Made by a program: the position numbers and the translations under genes. Under the pieces are notes generated by a model. The model was given only the letters and a program-made list of their open reading frames with translations, was not told the DNA's origin and made no database searches. A DNA stretch of 52,947 nt from Caryophanales bacterium UBA6768 (GTDB lineage Bacteria > Bacillota > Bacilli > Bacillales_D > Amphibacillaceae): assembly GCA_002453315.1 (NCBI GenBank), contig DKGO01000114.1:1-52947 (forward strand), given 5' to 3'. Of the stretch, positions 7,759 to 16,252 are shown piece by piece. Numbering within the stretch: the first letter of the stretch is position 1; each line of letters opens with the position of its first letter.

Positions 7759-9405
7759 TTAAGCAGTTTTCACTTTATCGAAGGTCAATTTCCAAACGAA
7801 CAGAACAACAAGCAAAAGGATCAAGAGATAAATGTAAATTCCTAACGGTATATAAGTGACGATAAAATGAAACAAGGCAAAAACGCCGGCAAAAAACATC
7901 ATTAAAAACATTTTTGCATTTGCTCCACCTTCTTGCATTCCTTCAAATGGTTCCGAAAATGGAAAATCATTTTTAATTGTAATATGATACGTAATCAATG
8001 CATGTATGATAGCACCACAAAATACAACGAATAAATCAATGATAATGGATGGCGAAAAAATAATGATAAAGATGACTGATTCAAGTAAAAATATTGGCAA
8101 GTATAAATTAACTAAAAAGGCCTTCAATGTTGCGCCATACATTTGCCGTGGATTTTGCATTGGCACGGTATAAAACAGCCAAGCCCCTTTATATTTACCG
8201 GAAAATTGCACCATATAGATAACAATTCCAATGATAATATTAATAAAATATATATTTAAATAATGCCTTGTTTCAGCCACTTCCGCCCATGATGCATCAC
8301 TAACATATGTATACATGAGAATGAATGGTAATATAATTGCCATCCCTAAACTAGGATATACTTTTAATTTAAATTCCCGTTCTCCACTCATCATTTCTGT
8401 TGCAAACCGGAAAAACATTTTTTCTTCTGCACTGAAACAAATGAGTTTTTCCCATAATGTTCGTAATCGAAACCTTTTCTGTTTTACAGTTCCAACATCT
8501 TCCAATAGCTTTTGTAAATTCCGTTCAAATGCCGGCATTAAACGATAATAAATCAAAAATGAAATAATTGGCATGATGATTGCTAGAATGGATAAAATGA
8601 TAATACCCGTAGACATATGTTGATTTAACACCATTTCAAACGGTGCAGCAAACCAAAATGGTGGTAATAGCAGATGCCACCATGCAAATTGATAAACAAA
8701 ATCTAAGCCAATAAACTCAAACGATCGGATCACTATTTGGTAGCCAATGACAATCCCAACAGATAAAATTATTTGTATGTAATTAATAATATCCTTTAAC
8801 TGTTCACCACTAAAAAAATGTAAAACAATAATATATACGAGTGCCGTTAATGCTAAAACGAACAAAACGATAAATAATACTTGAATGATAAACAATAAGA
8901 AAAAAGTAATTCCTTTCACAAACAACATAATAATCGTTGGAATCAGGAGCAGTGCTCCAGTTAGTAAGGTCATGTATATCGTTATATGAATAAATTTAGC
9001 TGCGTTTATTGTTCGAGAATCAATTGGTTTCGTTCCCAAAATCGTTTTATCACGAACATCTAATAACACTGCGGAAAAATCTGCAATCATCGATGTCATT
9101 AAAATAAAGATAGCTACACCGAAAATCAACCCCATTTGCAGCATATAATGATCCAAAAAAATAAACGGAATTAAAATTAAACTATATAACATATAAATAC
9201 CAAGGGATTTTATAAATTGATTTCCTTTTGGCTTCTTCGTTTGCCCACTAAAAATCGTTGGCACCCGCCGTCCATCCATCATTAATTTTACTTGTAAAAT
9301 TGTCCGCATTACTTCATAGTCGACACCCATTTTCACTAATAACGGACGAAAAAAGTCAACTACTTTTAACGAACGGAATTTACTCATTCCCTTCACCCAT
9401 TTCAC
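7759..9405 (-). CDS. ABC transporter permease, large multi-spanning subunit (YthQ-like)
   Basis: A 548-residue integral membrane protein with about twelve hydrophobic segments and no large soluble domain. A cytoplasmic stretch around residues 290-345 is rich in basic residues (VKQKRFRLRTLWEK). The first roughly 60 residues are cytoplasmic. It resembles the large permeases that pair with a single ATPase gene in Bacillus, such as YthQ with YthP. The frame overlaps the end of the ATPase gene by 26 bases, so the two are translationally coupled. The ATG at 9387 (MSKFRS) is an equally good start, since GAAGGG lies just before it. The substrate is not evident. Confidence 0.65.
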   Translation of the reverse strand: MKWVKGMSKFRSLKVVDFFRPLLVKMGVDYEVMRTILQVKLMMDGRRVPTIFSGQTKKPKGNQFIKSLGIYMLYSLILIPFIFLDHYMLQMGLIFGVAIFILMTSMIADFSAVLLDVRDKTILGTKPIDSRTINAAKFIHITIYMTLLTGALLLIPTIIMLFVKGITFFLLFIIQVLFIVLFVLALTALVYIIVLHFFSGEQLKDIINYIQIILSVGIVIGYQIVIRSFEFIGLDFVYQFAWWHLLLPPFWFAAPFEMVLNQHMSTGIIILSILAIIMPIISFLIYYRLMPAFERNLQKLLEDVGTVKQKRFRLRTLWEKLICFSAEEKMFFRFATEMMSGEREFKLKVYPSLGMAIILPFILMYTYVSDASWAEVAETRHYLNIYFINIIIGIVIYMVQFSGKYKGAWLFYTVPMQNPRQMYGATLKAFLVNLYLPIFLLESVIFIIIFSPSIIIDLFVVFCGAIIHALITYHITIKNDFPFSEPFEGMQEGGANAKMFLMMFFAGVFALFHFIVTYIPLGIYIYLLILLLVVLFVWKLTFDKVKTA

Positions 9406-10195
9406 TCGTTACAATAGTGACAAATTTGCTTGCTGTATCCTTATGTTCCTCGTAACCAGTTAATTGATTAAATATGCCTTCAAGGGAACCTTGCTTACTT
9501 TGATTTTTCAATTCTTCAAAGGATCCATCGGCAGCAATTTTTCCATCAATAAGCAACACAATTCGGTTACTAATTTTCTCAACGACCTCCATAATATGCG
9601 AGGAATAAAATATCGTCTTCCCTTGGGCAGCTAATTGCTCCAAAATGTCTTTTATCATCATGACACTATTGGCATCTAACCCACTCAATGGTTCATCCAA
9701 AAATATGAGATCAGGATTATGTAATAAACTCGATATAATTAGTACCTTTTGTCGCATCCCTTTAGAAAATGATGAAATCCGATTATGAAAAACATCCTCC
9801 ATCTCAAACATTGTCAACAAATCTAAGGCCTTCTTTTCCGCAATATTTCGATTGATACCATATAACTCAGCGACAAATGTTAAATATTCCGCTGCGGACA
9901 AATTGTCATATAACTCGGCATTTTCCGGCACATAACCAATACGACGTTTATATTGATGGTCATCTGTAGAAATTTTTTCGCCAAAAATGGTCACATCCCC
10001 TTCATAACCATCTAGTAAACCGAGCATAATTTTTAATGTCGTACTTTTCCCCGCCCCATTTGGACCGATATAGCCAATAATTTGGCCCTTATAAACTTCC
10101 AAATCAATTCCTTTTAATACGTCATTATTGCCAAAACTCATCCGTAAATTTTCAAGTTTTAATATTTGATCATTGCTATCCAATGCCTCTAACAC
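9380..10195 (-). CDS. ABC transporter ATP-binding protein
   Basis: A 271-residue ABC ATPase with Walker A GPNGAGKST (about 44-52), Q-loop in GYVPENAELY, signature FSKGMRQK (SKGMR in place of SGGQ), Walker B LIFLDEPLSGLD and the switch histidine in YSSHIMEV. The Q-loop carries E instead of Q (PEN), common in this exporter subfamily. About 45 C-terminal residues extend past the core. The start is GTG with a weak site; the region upstream is shared with the divergent DUF2804 gene. It forms a two-gene operon with the overlapping permease gene. Substrate unknown. Confidence 0.78.
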   Translation of the reverse strand: MLEALDSNDQILKLENLRMSFGNNDVLKGIDLEVYKGQIIGYIGPNGAGKSTTLKIMLGLLDGYEGDVTIFGEKISTDDHQYKRRIGYVPENAELYDNLSAAEYLTFVAELYGINRNIAEKKALDLLTMFEMEDVFHNRISSFSKGMRQKVLIISSLLHNPDLIFLDEPLSGLDANSVMMIKDILEQLAAQGKTIFYSSHIMEVVEKISNRIVLLIDGKIAADGSFEELKNQSKQGSLEGIFNQLTGYEEHKDTASKFVTIVTSEMGEGNE

Positions 10196-10272
10196 CTCTT
10201 ACATAGAATTTTTCACTCCTAATTAGTTTAACATAATGAAACATCGTTGATAAATAAAATTTTCCATAAGTT

Positions 10273-10281
10273 TGCTATAAT
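10273..10281 (+). promoter_or_regulatory. Extended -10 promoter of the DUF2804 gene
   Basis: TGCTATAAT fits an extended -10 element (TGn plus a perfect TATAAT at 10276-10281) 32 bases before the GTG start. There is no good -35 at the usual spacing. Confidence 0.55.
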
Positions 10282-10312
10282 ACAAGAAAGACTTATACGA
10301 GGGGGAAATACT

Positions 10313-11326
10313 GTGCAAACAGAAACAGAAATCAAAGAAAAGGTGAACTTAAGTTTAGACGATTACACCATTAATCCTGATAGTATCGGTTGGGCACGAA
10401 AGCCACTGATTACGTGCAATGTTCGGGGAAAATTTTTGCGAAAAAAGAAGTGGAATTATTGGTGTGTGTACGGACGTGAAGCATTGTTTTCGGCTACCAT
10501 TAGTAATCTTGATTATGCAACAGTTTGCTTCGTTTATTATGTCGATTATGAAACAAAGGACTATTTTGAAAAAACTATTCTAATTCCGTTTGATAGAAAA
10601 ACAGTTATGCCTGACGAAGTACAAGAAACGGTGGAGGTTTTTCACAAGCAAATGAACCTTTCATTCATTTCTACTGATAAGGAAACGGTTCTTAAGGTAC
10701 AGAGTAACAATTTTGACGGCAAAATATTAGATGCTCATATTACGATTACTTATCCAGATGACATCGATTCATTAAATGTCGTTGTCCCGTGGAGTAAAAC
10801 ACATTATCAATTTACCGCGAAACATCATTGTTTACCAGCCGAAGGTCATGTCACTATCGGGGAAAAAACTTATACTTTTCAACCTGATACCGATTATGGT
10901 GTGTTAGATTACGGTCGTGGCATTTGGCCACGAAAAAGTACGTGGAATTGGGGAATGGCATCCGGCAATTTGCAAGATGATGTCATAGGCTTAAATTTTG
11001 GCGGCAAATGGACGGACAATACAGGTTCGACAGAAAATGCTGTTATTTTAAATGGAGAAATTTTAAAAATTAGTGAAGATGTTCGATTTATTTTCGATAA
11101 AAATGACTACATGAAGGAATGGCAGATTGTTTCCGATTCTGGGAATGTTGACCTTACTTTTACCCCGATTTTTGAACGGATTGCCAAAACTAACGTCATC
11201 ATCATTCATTCTGAGGTTCACCAAATGGTCGGACATTACCATGGGAAAGTAATATTACCGAATGGACAGGAGATTGTGATTGATTCCTTGCGCGGTTGCA
11301 TTGAGGATCATTATGCAAAGTGGTAA
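10313..11326 (+). CDS. DUF2804 family protein
   Basis: A soluble protein of 337 residues with no signal peptide or membrane helix. The family hallmark is the block around YGVLDYGRGIWPRKSTWNWG followed by GLNFGGKWTDNTGSTENA. The fold is predicted to be all-beta, lipocalin-like, and the family has no established biochemical function. I chose the GTG at 10313 because GAGGGGG lies 7 bases upstream; the frame can be extended to a TTG at 10247, but that lies upstream of the apparent -10 box. It is a single gene divergent from the ABC pair. A possible pseudoknot RNA follows its stop codon. Confidence 0.75.
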   Translation: MQTETEIKEKVNLSLDDYTINPDSIGWARKPLITCNVRGKFLRKKKWNYWCVYGREALFSATISNLDYATVCFVYYVDYETKDYFEKTILIPFDRKTVMPDEVQETVEVFHKQMNLSFISTDKETVLKVQSNNFDGKILDAHITITYPDDIDSLNVVVPWSKTHYQFTAKHHCLPAEGHVTIGEKTYTFQPDTDYGVLDYGRGIWPRKSTWNWGMASGNLQDDVIGLNFGGKWTDNTGSTENAVILNGEILKISEDVRFIFDKNDYMKEWQIVSDSGNVDLTFTPIFERIAKTNVIIIHSEVHQMVGHYHGKVILPNGQEIVIDSLRGCIEDHYAKW

Positions 11327-11361
11327 TTGTTTTACAGGGGGGTAACATTTGAGGTTGAATG

Positions 11362-11404
11362 CGTTGGGGGCGAGGGCAGAAGGTCCAACGATGGAAACCC
11401 TCGC
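11362..11404. other. Possible H-type RNA pseudoknot in a convergent intergenic region
   Basis: Stem 1 is CGTTGG (11362-11367) with CCAACG (11385-11390). Its loop contains GCGAGGG (11370-11376), which pairs perfectly with CCCTCGC (11398-11404) outside the hairpin. Loop lengths (2, 8 and 7 bases) are sterically possible. The block is much richer in G+C than its surroundings and lies in the 190-base gap between the DUF2804 stop and the lipoprotein stop. A second CGAGGG at 11502-11507 could compete for the same partner. Function and transcribed strand are unknown. Confidence 0.4.
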
Positions 11405-11452
11405 ATGAAATAAAGGGTAAAATTTCATATCGTTTTAAATTTTTCCAGTAAT

Positions 11453-11490
11453 CCCCCTATAATTAGATTTGCCAATCCAACTTTAGGGGG
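11453..11490. other. Intergenic hairpin between convergent genes
   Basis: CCCCCTA (11453-11459) pairs with TAGGGGG (11484-11490), with an inner GATT/AATC stem. There is no T tract on either side, so it is not a standard terminator. It may belong to the same structured RNA as the pseudoknot upstream. Confidence 0.35.
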
Positions 11491-11515
11491 CATGGAAAAA
11501 ACGAGGGATAAAATT

Positions 11516-12106
11516 TTACTTATTTATTTCCATGTCATTCATTTTCCACTCATCACCTTCTAGAACAAACTCAAAATCGATGACAAAACTTGACTCATTT
11601 TCATAATCAATAGCAGCAAAACCCACAATAATCGAACCACTATCTTCTTCATGAATATATCGATACTCTAAATCATTTTCAGCAATGTCATCAAGAAATT
11701 CTTGTTCATGGGGATAAGTAACATCATTAAAAATAAATAAATGATTTTTTTGATCCAGTTCTGATCCTTCTGATAAAACGGATGTCAAGTAGTCATAATC
11801 ACTATCCCTTTGAGCAGCAAAAATTGCATATACTTTTTCTTTTAAAATTTCCTCTGTTGTTTGATTCTCATTCCCATTATTCGTATTTTCATTTTCTGCC
11901 CCATTATTGCTATCTGTCTCGCTGTCAATATTTTGATCATCATTTTCTATAACGTTAGTATCATTTTGATTATTTTCCTCATTTACCGACCCATTTTCAT
12001 TCGTATCATTTACATTATTATTTTCATTAGGTGAATTTTTACCATTACAGGCAACCAACACCAGAGCTACTGTTAATCCGATTAAAATAAGCCATCTTCT
12101 ATTCAA
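11516..12106 (-). CDS. Small lipoprotein of unknown function with an acidic/Asn-rich linker
   Basis: The true start is most likely the TTG at 12106, which follows a strong AAGGAGGAG box; the ATG at 12154 lies upstream of a TATAAT (12128-12133). This gives 196 residues: a short basic N-terminus, a hydrophobic segment and the lipobox LVAC. A low-complexity linker of about 55 residues, dominated by N, D and E, comes next, then a compact domain of about 105 residues. The domain is mixed alpha/beta in appearance (AIFAAQRDSDYDYLTSVL, FVIDFEFVLEGDEWKMND) and resembles small NTF2-like folds, but I do not recognise the family. It should be anchored to the outer face of the membrane. Confidence 0.65.
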   Translation of the reverse strand: MNRRWLILIGLTVALVLVACNGKNSPNENNNVNDTNENGSVNEENNQNDTNVIENDDQNIDSETDSNNGAENENTNNGNENQTTEEILKEKVYAIFAAQRDSDYDYLTSVLSEGSELDQKNHLFIFNDVTYPHEQEFLDDIAENDLEYRYIHEEDSGSIIVGFAAIDYENESSFVIDFEFVLEGDEWKMNDMEINK

Positions 12107-12277
12107 ATCTTTCTCCTCCTTTACTGCATTATACCGTAAATCGACAATTTTCATCTAACATTTCACCTTTCCCCAACGAAAATCAAAAACAAAAAATTCT
12201 ACCCAAAAGGATAGAATATCAAAAATTTCATACTATTATGTATAGCCACAATGCCGTAATCAATTAAAAAGTTTTAA

Positions 12278-12420
12278 CCACCACTTTAAAAAAGTGGGTG
12301 TCCGCAGCAAATCTTCTGTCTTCCACACTCACGAGGCACGACATCCAATTTGCGATTTAAAACTCCCTAATTCTTGTTTAGAGGTTAAACTTAAGTAAAT
12401 TACGTACACCGTAGCTTTAA
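12278..12420 (-). mobile_element. Scar of an IS200/IS605-type TnpB element (tnpB tail and right-end hairpin)
   Basis: Reading the minus strand from 12360, one frame gives LNRKLDVVPRECGRQK, then ICCGHPLF and a stop at 12286. This resembles the cysteine-containing tails of IS1341/IS605-group TnpB proteins. The frame is closed upstream by a TAG, so the rest of tnpB is gone. Immediately after comes a hairpin (ACCCACTT/AAGTGGTGG, 12278-12300), typical of the transposon right end and of the 3' end of the omega guide RNA. No TnpA or left end was found. It occupies most of the gap between the lipoprotein and rtcB. Confidence 0.55.
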
Positions 12421-12574
12421 CTATATGATAAACCTTCTGGTGTAAAAATTCAATGGAAACAACTAACATTTTTTATTTCGTGTTTTTTCCCCTAAATTTT
12501 AAAATCCCTACTTAAAATCGACTTAATGAAAAACTTCTCAGTTCATGTATAATGAATTTAAGGAGTGACATATT

Positions 12575-13759
12575 TTGATAAAAACTATTTTTGGTCATCA
12601 TGAATCCGAAACGTTACATCAATTTAAGCGTTGTCTGAATACTGGTAATGTCATTGGAGGAACTTTATGTGCTGATGGACATTATGGTTATTCCCAGCCC
12701 GTTGGAGGTGTTATCGTTTATGATGGACAAATTTCACCATCTGGTGTTGGTTACGATATTGCTTGTGGTAATAAGGCGGTGAAAACAAACCTAACATTTG
12801 ATGATATTAAAAAGGATTTGCCAAACATTATGGATCATCTTGCTGCTGAAATCCTATTCGGAGTAGGTGCAAAAAGTAAAACAAAAATCGACCATGAAGT
12901 ATTTGATGATGAACGTTGGAATGTTTATCAACGTATTGGTAAGCATGAACATGACAAATTAAAATCGTTAGCCCGTTCACAACTAGGTACGACAGGATCC
13001 GGAAACCATTATGTCGATTTATTAGTTGATGAGAAAACAAATGCCATATGGATAGGAAACCATTTTGGCAGTCGTGGTTTTGGACATCGAACGGCAACAG
13101 GATTTTTAAACCTTGCCAATGACCGCAATTTTTCAAGCAACCCTTCCCGCGAATCGATGGATGCCGAACCGACCTTACTCAATATCGATTCTGAACTGGG
13201 AACAATGTATTTTGATGCCATGAATTTAGCCGGTAAATATGCCTATGCTGGAAGGGATACCGTTATTGGCCAAGTACTGGATCTTTTGGGAGCAACATCC
13301 ACTTTTGAAGTGCATAACCACCACAATTATGCATGGAAGGAAATCCACTTCGGAAAAGAATATATCGTGGTTCGAAAAGGAGCTACTCCTGCTGCACCCG
13401 GTCAACTAGGCTTCGTCGGTGGTAGTATGGGGGATATTTCTGTTATTTTACAAGGTGTAGAATCGAAAAAAAGTGAACAGGCATTTTATAGTACTGTTCA
13501 CGGTGCAGGAAGAATTATGAGTCGAACAAAGGCAGCTGGAAAAATGAACTGGAAAACACGAAAAAGAAAAGGTGGCATCATTACGAAAGAACAAATGGAT
13601 AAAGCCATCAAAAAGTATGGCGTTGAATTACGAGGTGGTGGCACTGATGAAAGTCCCTTCGTTTATCGAAAACTTCATGAAGTACTTGAAGCCCATAAAG
13701 GAACCATTAAAATTTTGCATACGTTAAAACCAATTGGAGTAGTCATGGATGATGGGTAA
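12575..13759 (+). CDS. rtcB: RtcB-family RNA-splicing ligase
   Basis: A 394-residue RtcB homologue. The family joins 2',3'-cyclic phosphate or 3'-phosphate RNA ends to 5'-OH ends using GTP and Mn2+. Visible motifs are DGHYGYSQPVGG, the metal-binding GYDIACGN, GTTGSGNHYVD, HNHHNYAW, RKGATPAAPG and STVHGAGR, whose histidine is the guanylylated residue in characterised RtcB. Length is normal. The start is a TTG 7 bases after AGGAGTG (12561-12567), with TATAAT at 12548-12553. It stands alone with its own terminator. No RtcA or archease gene is nearby, so the role could be RNA repair or tRNA healing. Confidence 0.9.
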   Translation: MIKTIFGHHESETLHQFKRCLNTGNVIGGTLCADGHYGYSQPVGGVIVYDGQISPSGVGYDIACGNKAVKTNLTFDDIKKDLPNIMDHLAAEILFGVGAKSKTKIDHEVFDDERWNVYQRIGKHEHDKLKSLARSQLGTTGSGNHYVDLLVDEKTNAIWIGNHFGSRGFGHRTATGFLNLANDRNFSSNPSRESMDAEPTLLNIDSELGTMYFDAMNLAGKYAYAGRDTVIGQVLDLLGATSTFEVHNHHNYAWKEIHFGKEYIVVRKGATPAAPGQLGFVGGSMGDISVILQGVESKKSEQAFYSTVHGAGRIMSRTKAAGKMNWKTRKRKGGIITKEQMDKAIKKYGVELRGGGTDESPFVYRKLHEVLEAHKGTIKILHTLKPIGVVMDDG

Positions 13760-13778
13760 AAAATTTAGAAATAATCGT

Positions 13779-13816
13779 AACGTCCGTATTCACATTGATA
13801 TGGGCGTTTATTTTTT
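13779..13816 (+). terminator. Terminator of rtcB
   Basis: AACGTCC (13779-13785) pairs with GGGCGTT (13802-13808), followed by TATTTTTT. Confidence 0.75.
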
Positions 13817-13900
13817 AATATTCCTTCATAAAAACTTATGGCCAATTGACAAAAAAACCTTCTCCCATATAAATTCTCCATTTTTTTATGATAATTCTTC

Positions 13901-13963
13901 TTGACAAGTCATCTTGTTTCAATTATCTTTAGTATGTTAACCGTCATATAAATAGGTTAACAA
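13901..13963 (+). promoter_or_regulatory. bioY promoter with BirA operator
   Basis: TTGACA (13901-13906), a 17-base spacer and TATCTT (13924-13929) form the promoter. It is followed directly by the inverted repeat ATGTTAAC (13934-13941), 14 bases, GTTAACAA (13956-13963). This matches the WTGTNAAC-N14-16-GTTNACAW operator bound by the bifunctional BirA repressor in Gram-positive bacteria. It covers the transcript start, so bioY should be shut off when biotin is plentiful. Confidence 0.88.
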
Positions 13964-13989
13964 TATAGATAAACTAAGGGGAGCATACG

Positions 13990-14553
13990 ATGAATGAGAA
14001 AGAAACAAAATTAAGAAGCATGACAATGATTGCCTTATTTACAGCAATTATTTCTATTCTTGCACAAATAACTATTCCATTACCACTTATTCCGATTACG
14101 GGGCAAACGTTAGCTATTGGTCTTGCCGCAACGATATTAGGTTCACGTTACGGAACTATTTCCACTTTACTGTATATGGTAATTGGTGCTGCTGGGGTGC
14201 CCGTTTTCACCCAAATGACGGCGGGACTCGGTGTTATTTTTGGGCCTACCGGTGGTTTTATCGTTGGTTTTATTCCGACTACGTTTGCTATTGGGCTTAT
14301 TTTAGAAAAAACCCGTTTCACCATTACAAACGCAATTATTGCAAACATTATCGGCATGTTCATTACGTTAACCTTTGGGACAATATGGTTAAAATTTATT
14401 GCATCACTTAGTTGGCAAGGGGCCTTTATGAGTGGATTTGTCCCTTTTTTAATTGTCGGTGTTATTAAAGCATGTTTAGCTGGTTGGATTGGAATTGTCG
14501 TTCGGCAACGACTGCAAACCGCTCAATTGCTACCAAAGTTTTCAACAAAATAA
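13990..14553 (+). CDS. bioY: Biotin transporter substrate-binding subunit BioY
   Basis: This is the S-component of an energy-coupling-factor transporter for biotin: 187 residues and six membrane helices. Conserved BioY motifs include ITGQTLAIGLAATILGSRYG, GAAGVPVF and GPTGGFIVGFI. The ATG follows AAGGGGAG. No bioM/bioN-type genes adjoin it, so it would use the shared ECF ATPase module encoded elsewhere. The BirA operator upstream independently supports the biotin assignment. It is monocistronic and ends at a bidirectional hairpin shared with the converging EamA gene. Confidence 0.93.
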   Translation: MNEKETKLRSMTMIALFTAIISILAQITIPLPLIPITGQTLAIGLAATILGSRYGTISTLLYMVIGAAGVPVFTQMTAGLGVIFGPTGGFIVGFIPTTFAIGLILEKTRFTITNAIIANIIGMFITLTFGTIWLKFIASLSWQGAFMSGFVPFLIVGVIKACLAGWIGIVVRQRLQTAQLLPKFSTK

Positions 14554-14568
14554 TAGATCCTTATCGAT

Positions 14569-14601
14569 AAAAGTTAGATAAACATATATTATCTAACTTT
14601 T
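14569..14601. terminator. Bidirectional terminator between bioY and the EamA gene
   Basis: AAAAGTTAGATAA (14569-14581) and TTATCTAACTTTT (14589-14601) form a perfect 13-bp stem with a 7-base loop. It includes the stop codon of the converging transporter gene and has A/T runs on both sides. Confidence 0.8.
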
Positions 14602-15515
14602 CTCATTGAATCCCGAGATGGCATCCGTCTCTTTTTTAACAAATATTCCAACGTTCCTGACCCAATAAACACTCCAAAGATGATGAAGATAAGACCCACA
14701 TAATGACTACCTAAAATTGGTTCCCCTAAAAATACAGCTGCACCACCAATGGCAAAAATCGTGTTTAAATTTACAAAAATGGTCGTTTCTGTTGGCCCAA
14801 CTTTTTTAACCGAATAATTATACGTCATGTGACCAAATGCTGTCGCAATAATCGCACTAAATAAAAAGATTGCTCCCAACTTCCAAGAAAGTAACACTGT
14901 AATTTGTCCGGGGTTACTTTCTACAATTAGGCTAATAATGAAAATAAAAAACGAGCCAACTGTTAACATATAGCCTGTTAATAATCGGGGATCGAACGTT
15001 GGATGCAATTTACTAATTAAAATAAAACTAAATGCCTGAGCAAACATTGATAGTGAAATAAAAATGTCACCGAAAGAAATCGATGAAAACCCGCCCGAGC
15101 CAACAACAGATGTTATAACAATTCCGATAAACCCAAGGATAAAGCCGAGAATTCGTAGGCGGGTTACTTGATCCTTTAACAAAATCATTGATAATACCAT
15201 TGTCATTAACGGTGCTGCCCCAAGAATGACACCAGCATTAACCCCGGAAGTTTTCGTTAATCCAATAGCTAAAAAAGAATGATGCATTATAACATTAAAA
15301 ATTGTAATTAATAAAATGATTTTCCATTCTTTTTTTGTTGGTAAGCGAAAAATACCGAGCATTTTCGCCATTAATAATACTGAAATCCCAGCTGTAAAAA
15401 TCCTAATACTAGTTAATGTAATTGGTTCAATATTATTGACTAGAACGACAAGGGCTGAAAGATTGAATCCCCAAATTGCCATGACTAGAAATAAAAGAAT
15501 ATATATTCTAAGCAA
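14589..15515 (-). CDS. EamA-domain drug/metabolite transporter (DMT superfamily)
   Basis: A membrane protein of about 308 residues with ten hydrophobic segments in two EamA repeats (roughly 10-140 and 155-295). Repeat signatures include WGFNLSALVVLV, LTSIRIFTAG and, in the second half, FVNLNTIFAIGGAAVFLGEPILGS. Such proteins usually export amino acids, nucleosides or drugs; the substrate cannot be told from sequence. The TTG at 15515 has AGGTGG five bases upstream and is preferred over the GTG at 15524, which overlaps that box. A small palindrome, ATGATA-GCT-TATCAT (15555-15569), lies just upstream and might be an operator. Confidence 0.8.
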   Translation of the reverse strand: MLRIYILLFLVMAIWGFNLSALVVLVNNIEPITLTSIRIFTAGISVLLMAKMLGIFRLPTKKEWKIILLITIFNVIMHHSFLAIGLTKTSGVNAGVILGAAPLMTMVLSMILLKDQVTRLRILGFILGFIGIVITSVVGSGGFSSISFGDIFISLSMFAQAFSFILISKLHPTFDPRLLTGYMLTVGSFFIFIISLIVESNPGQITVLLSWKLGAIFLFSAIIATAFGHMTYNYSVKKVGPTETTIFVNLNTIFAIGGAAVFLGEPILGSHYVGLIFIIFGVFIGSGTLEYLLKKRRMPSRDSMRKVR

Positions 15516-15725
15516 CCATTCCACCTATTTTCATTATGATAAAATATGTTCAAAATGATAGCTTATCATATTTATAGTGTAATTTGTTATGATAAGGCTC
15601 AAATTGATTTAATATAGGTACTGCTAAACCATCTTGGTCCCTAATTATATAGCAAATTTGTATTTCATTTTTTAAAAAACCAAACAGTTATTGTTGAGTT
15701 TTAAGTGATAGACTATTTTATTTTT

Positions 15726-15763
15726 AATATTCCTTGACAGGAATATTCCTTTTATGGAATAAT
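15726..15763 (+). promoter_or_regulatory. Promoter with interleaved inverted-repeat operator, probably autoregulated by the ArsR-type gene
   Basis: AATATTCC (15726-15733), TTGACA (15734-15739), GGAATATTCC (15740-15749), TTTTAT (15750-15755), GGAATAAT (15756-15763). The -35 TTGACA lies in the spacer between the first two half sites and the -10-like AATAAT is the last half site. The arrangement makes two overlapping inverted repeats on a 16-bp register, covering the whole promoter. It lies 100 bases upstream of the ArsR-type gene. Confidence 0.65.
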
Positions 15764-15862
15764 AGGTTTAACAACTTATTGTTAATTAGTGGAAAAGGCG
15801 TTTTAGGCAGGTGATGTCAACAATTGTAAATCGAATTTTAAATATAAAGGGAGAAGATACTA

Positions 15863-16189
15863 GTGAACGTGCAAACATTTCGTGCTCTTTCAGAAAAAAA
15901 TAGACTCGATATTGTTGATCTTCTTCTAAAAAAGCCTCATTCCGTAGGGGAAATTACGAAGAAGTTAGACTTAAACCAACCACAAACATCGAAGCATTTA
16001 CGTGTTTTGAGTGAGTCTGGTTTAGTTGAAGCACAAGTCGATGCCAACAAAAGAATTTACAAATTAAAATTTGAACCCTTACAGGAGTTGGATGAGTGGT
16101 TGGACAATTACCGACTTGTATGGGAATCGCGAATGGATCGTTTAGAAGATTATTTAAACGTGTTACAAGGGAAAAAGCCTTTAAATTAA
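15863..16189 (+). CDS. ArsR/SmtB-family transcriptional regulator
   Basis: A 108-residue winged-helix regulator. The HTH lies at about residues 25-65 (HSVGEITKKLDLNQPQTSKHLRVLSESGLV), with the wing at VDANKRIYKL. The metal-binding cysteine motif of arsenic or zinc sensors (ELCVCDL) is absent. It belongs to the non-metal subgroup that commonly sits next to AHSA1/SRPBCC genes. The C-terminal third is a helical, W-rich dimerisation region. The start is GTG after AAGGGAG. It probably represses its own promoter and the SRPBCC gene 63 bases downstream. Confidence 0.82.
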   Translation: MNVQTFRALSEKNRLDIVDLLLKKPHSVGEITKKLDLNQPQTSKHLRVLSESGLVEAQVDANKRIYKLKFEPLQELDEWLDNYRLVWESRMDRLEDYLNVLQGKKPLN

Positions 16190-16252
16190 AATTTTAATAT
16201 AGATGGTAATTCCCAATATGATGTAAATTTTTATATAAATGGAGGAATCTAG

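Noticed and set aside
7668..7859. 63-residue plus-strand ORF
   Set aside because: It overlaps the terminator hairpin and the 3' end of the ABC permease gene, has no ribosome binding site and low-complexity composition.
15811..15900. 29-codon ORF (MSTIVNRILN...) with a modest ribosome binding site before the ArsR-type gene
   Set aside because: It runs out of frame into the regulator gene and has no recognisable content; a leader-peptide role cannot be supported.
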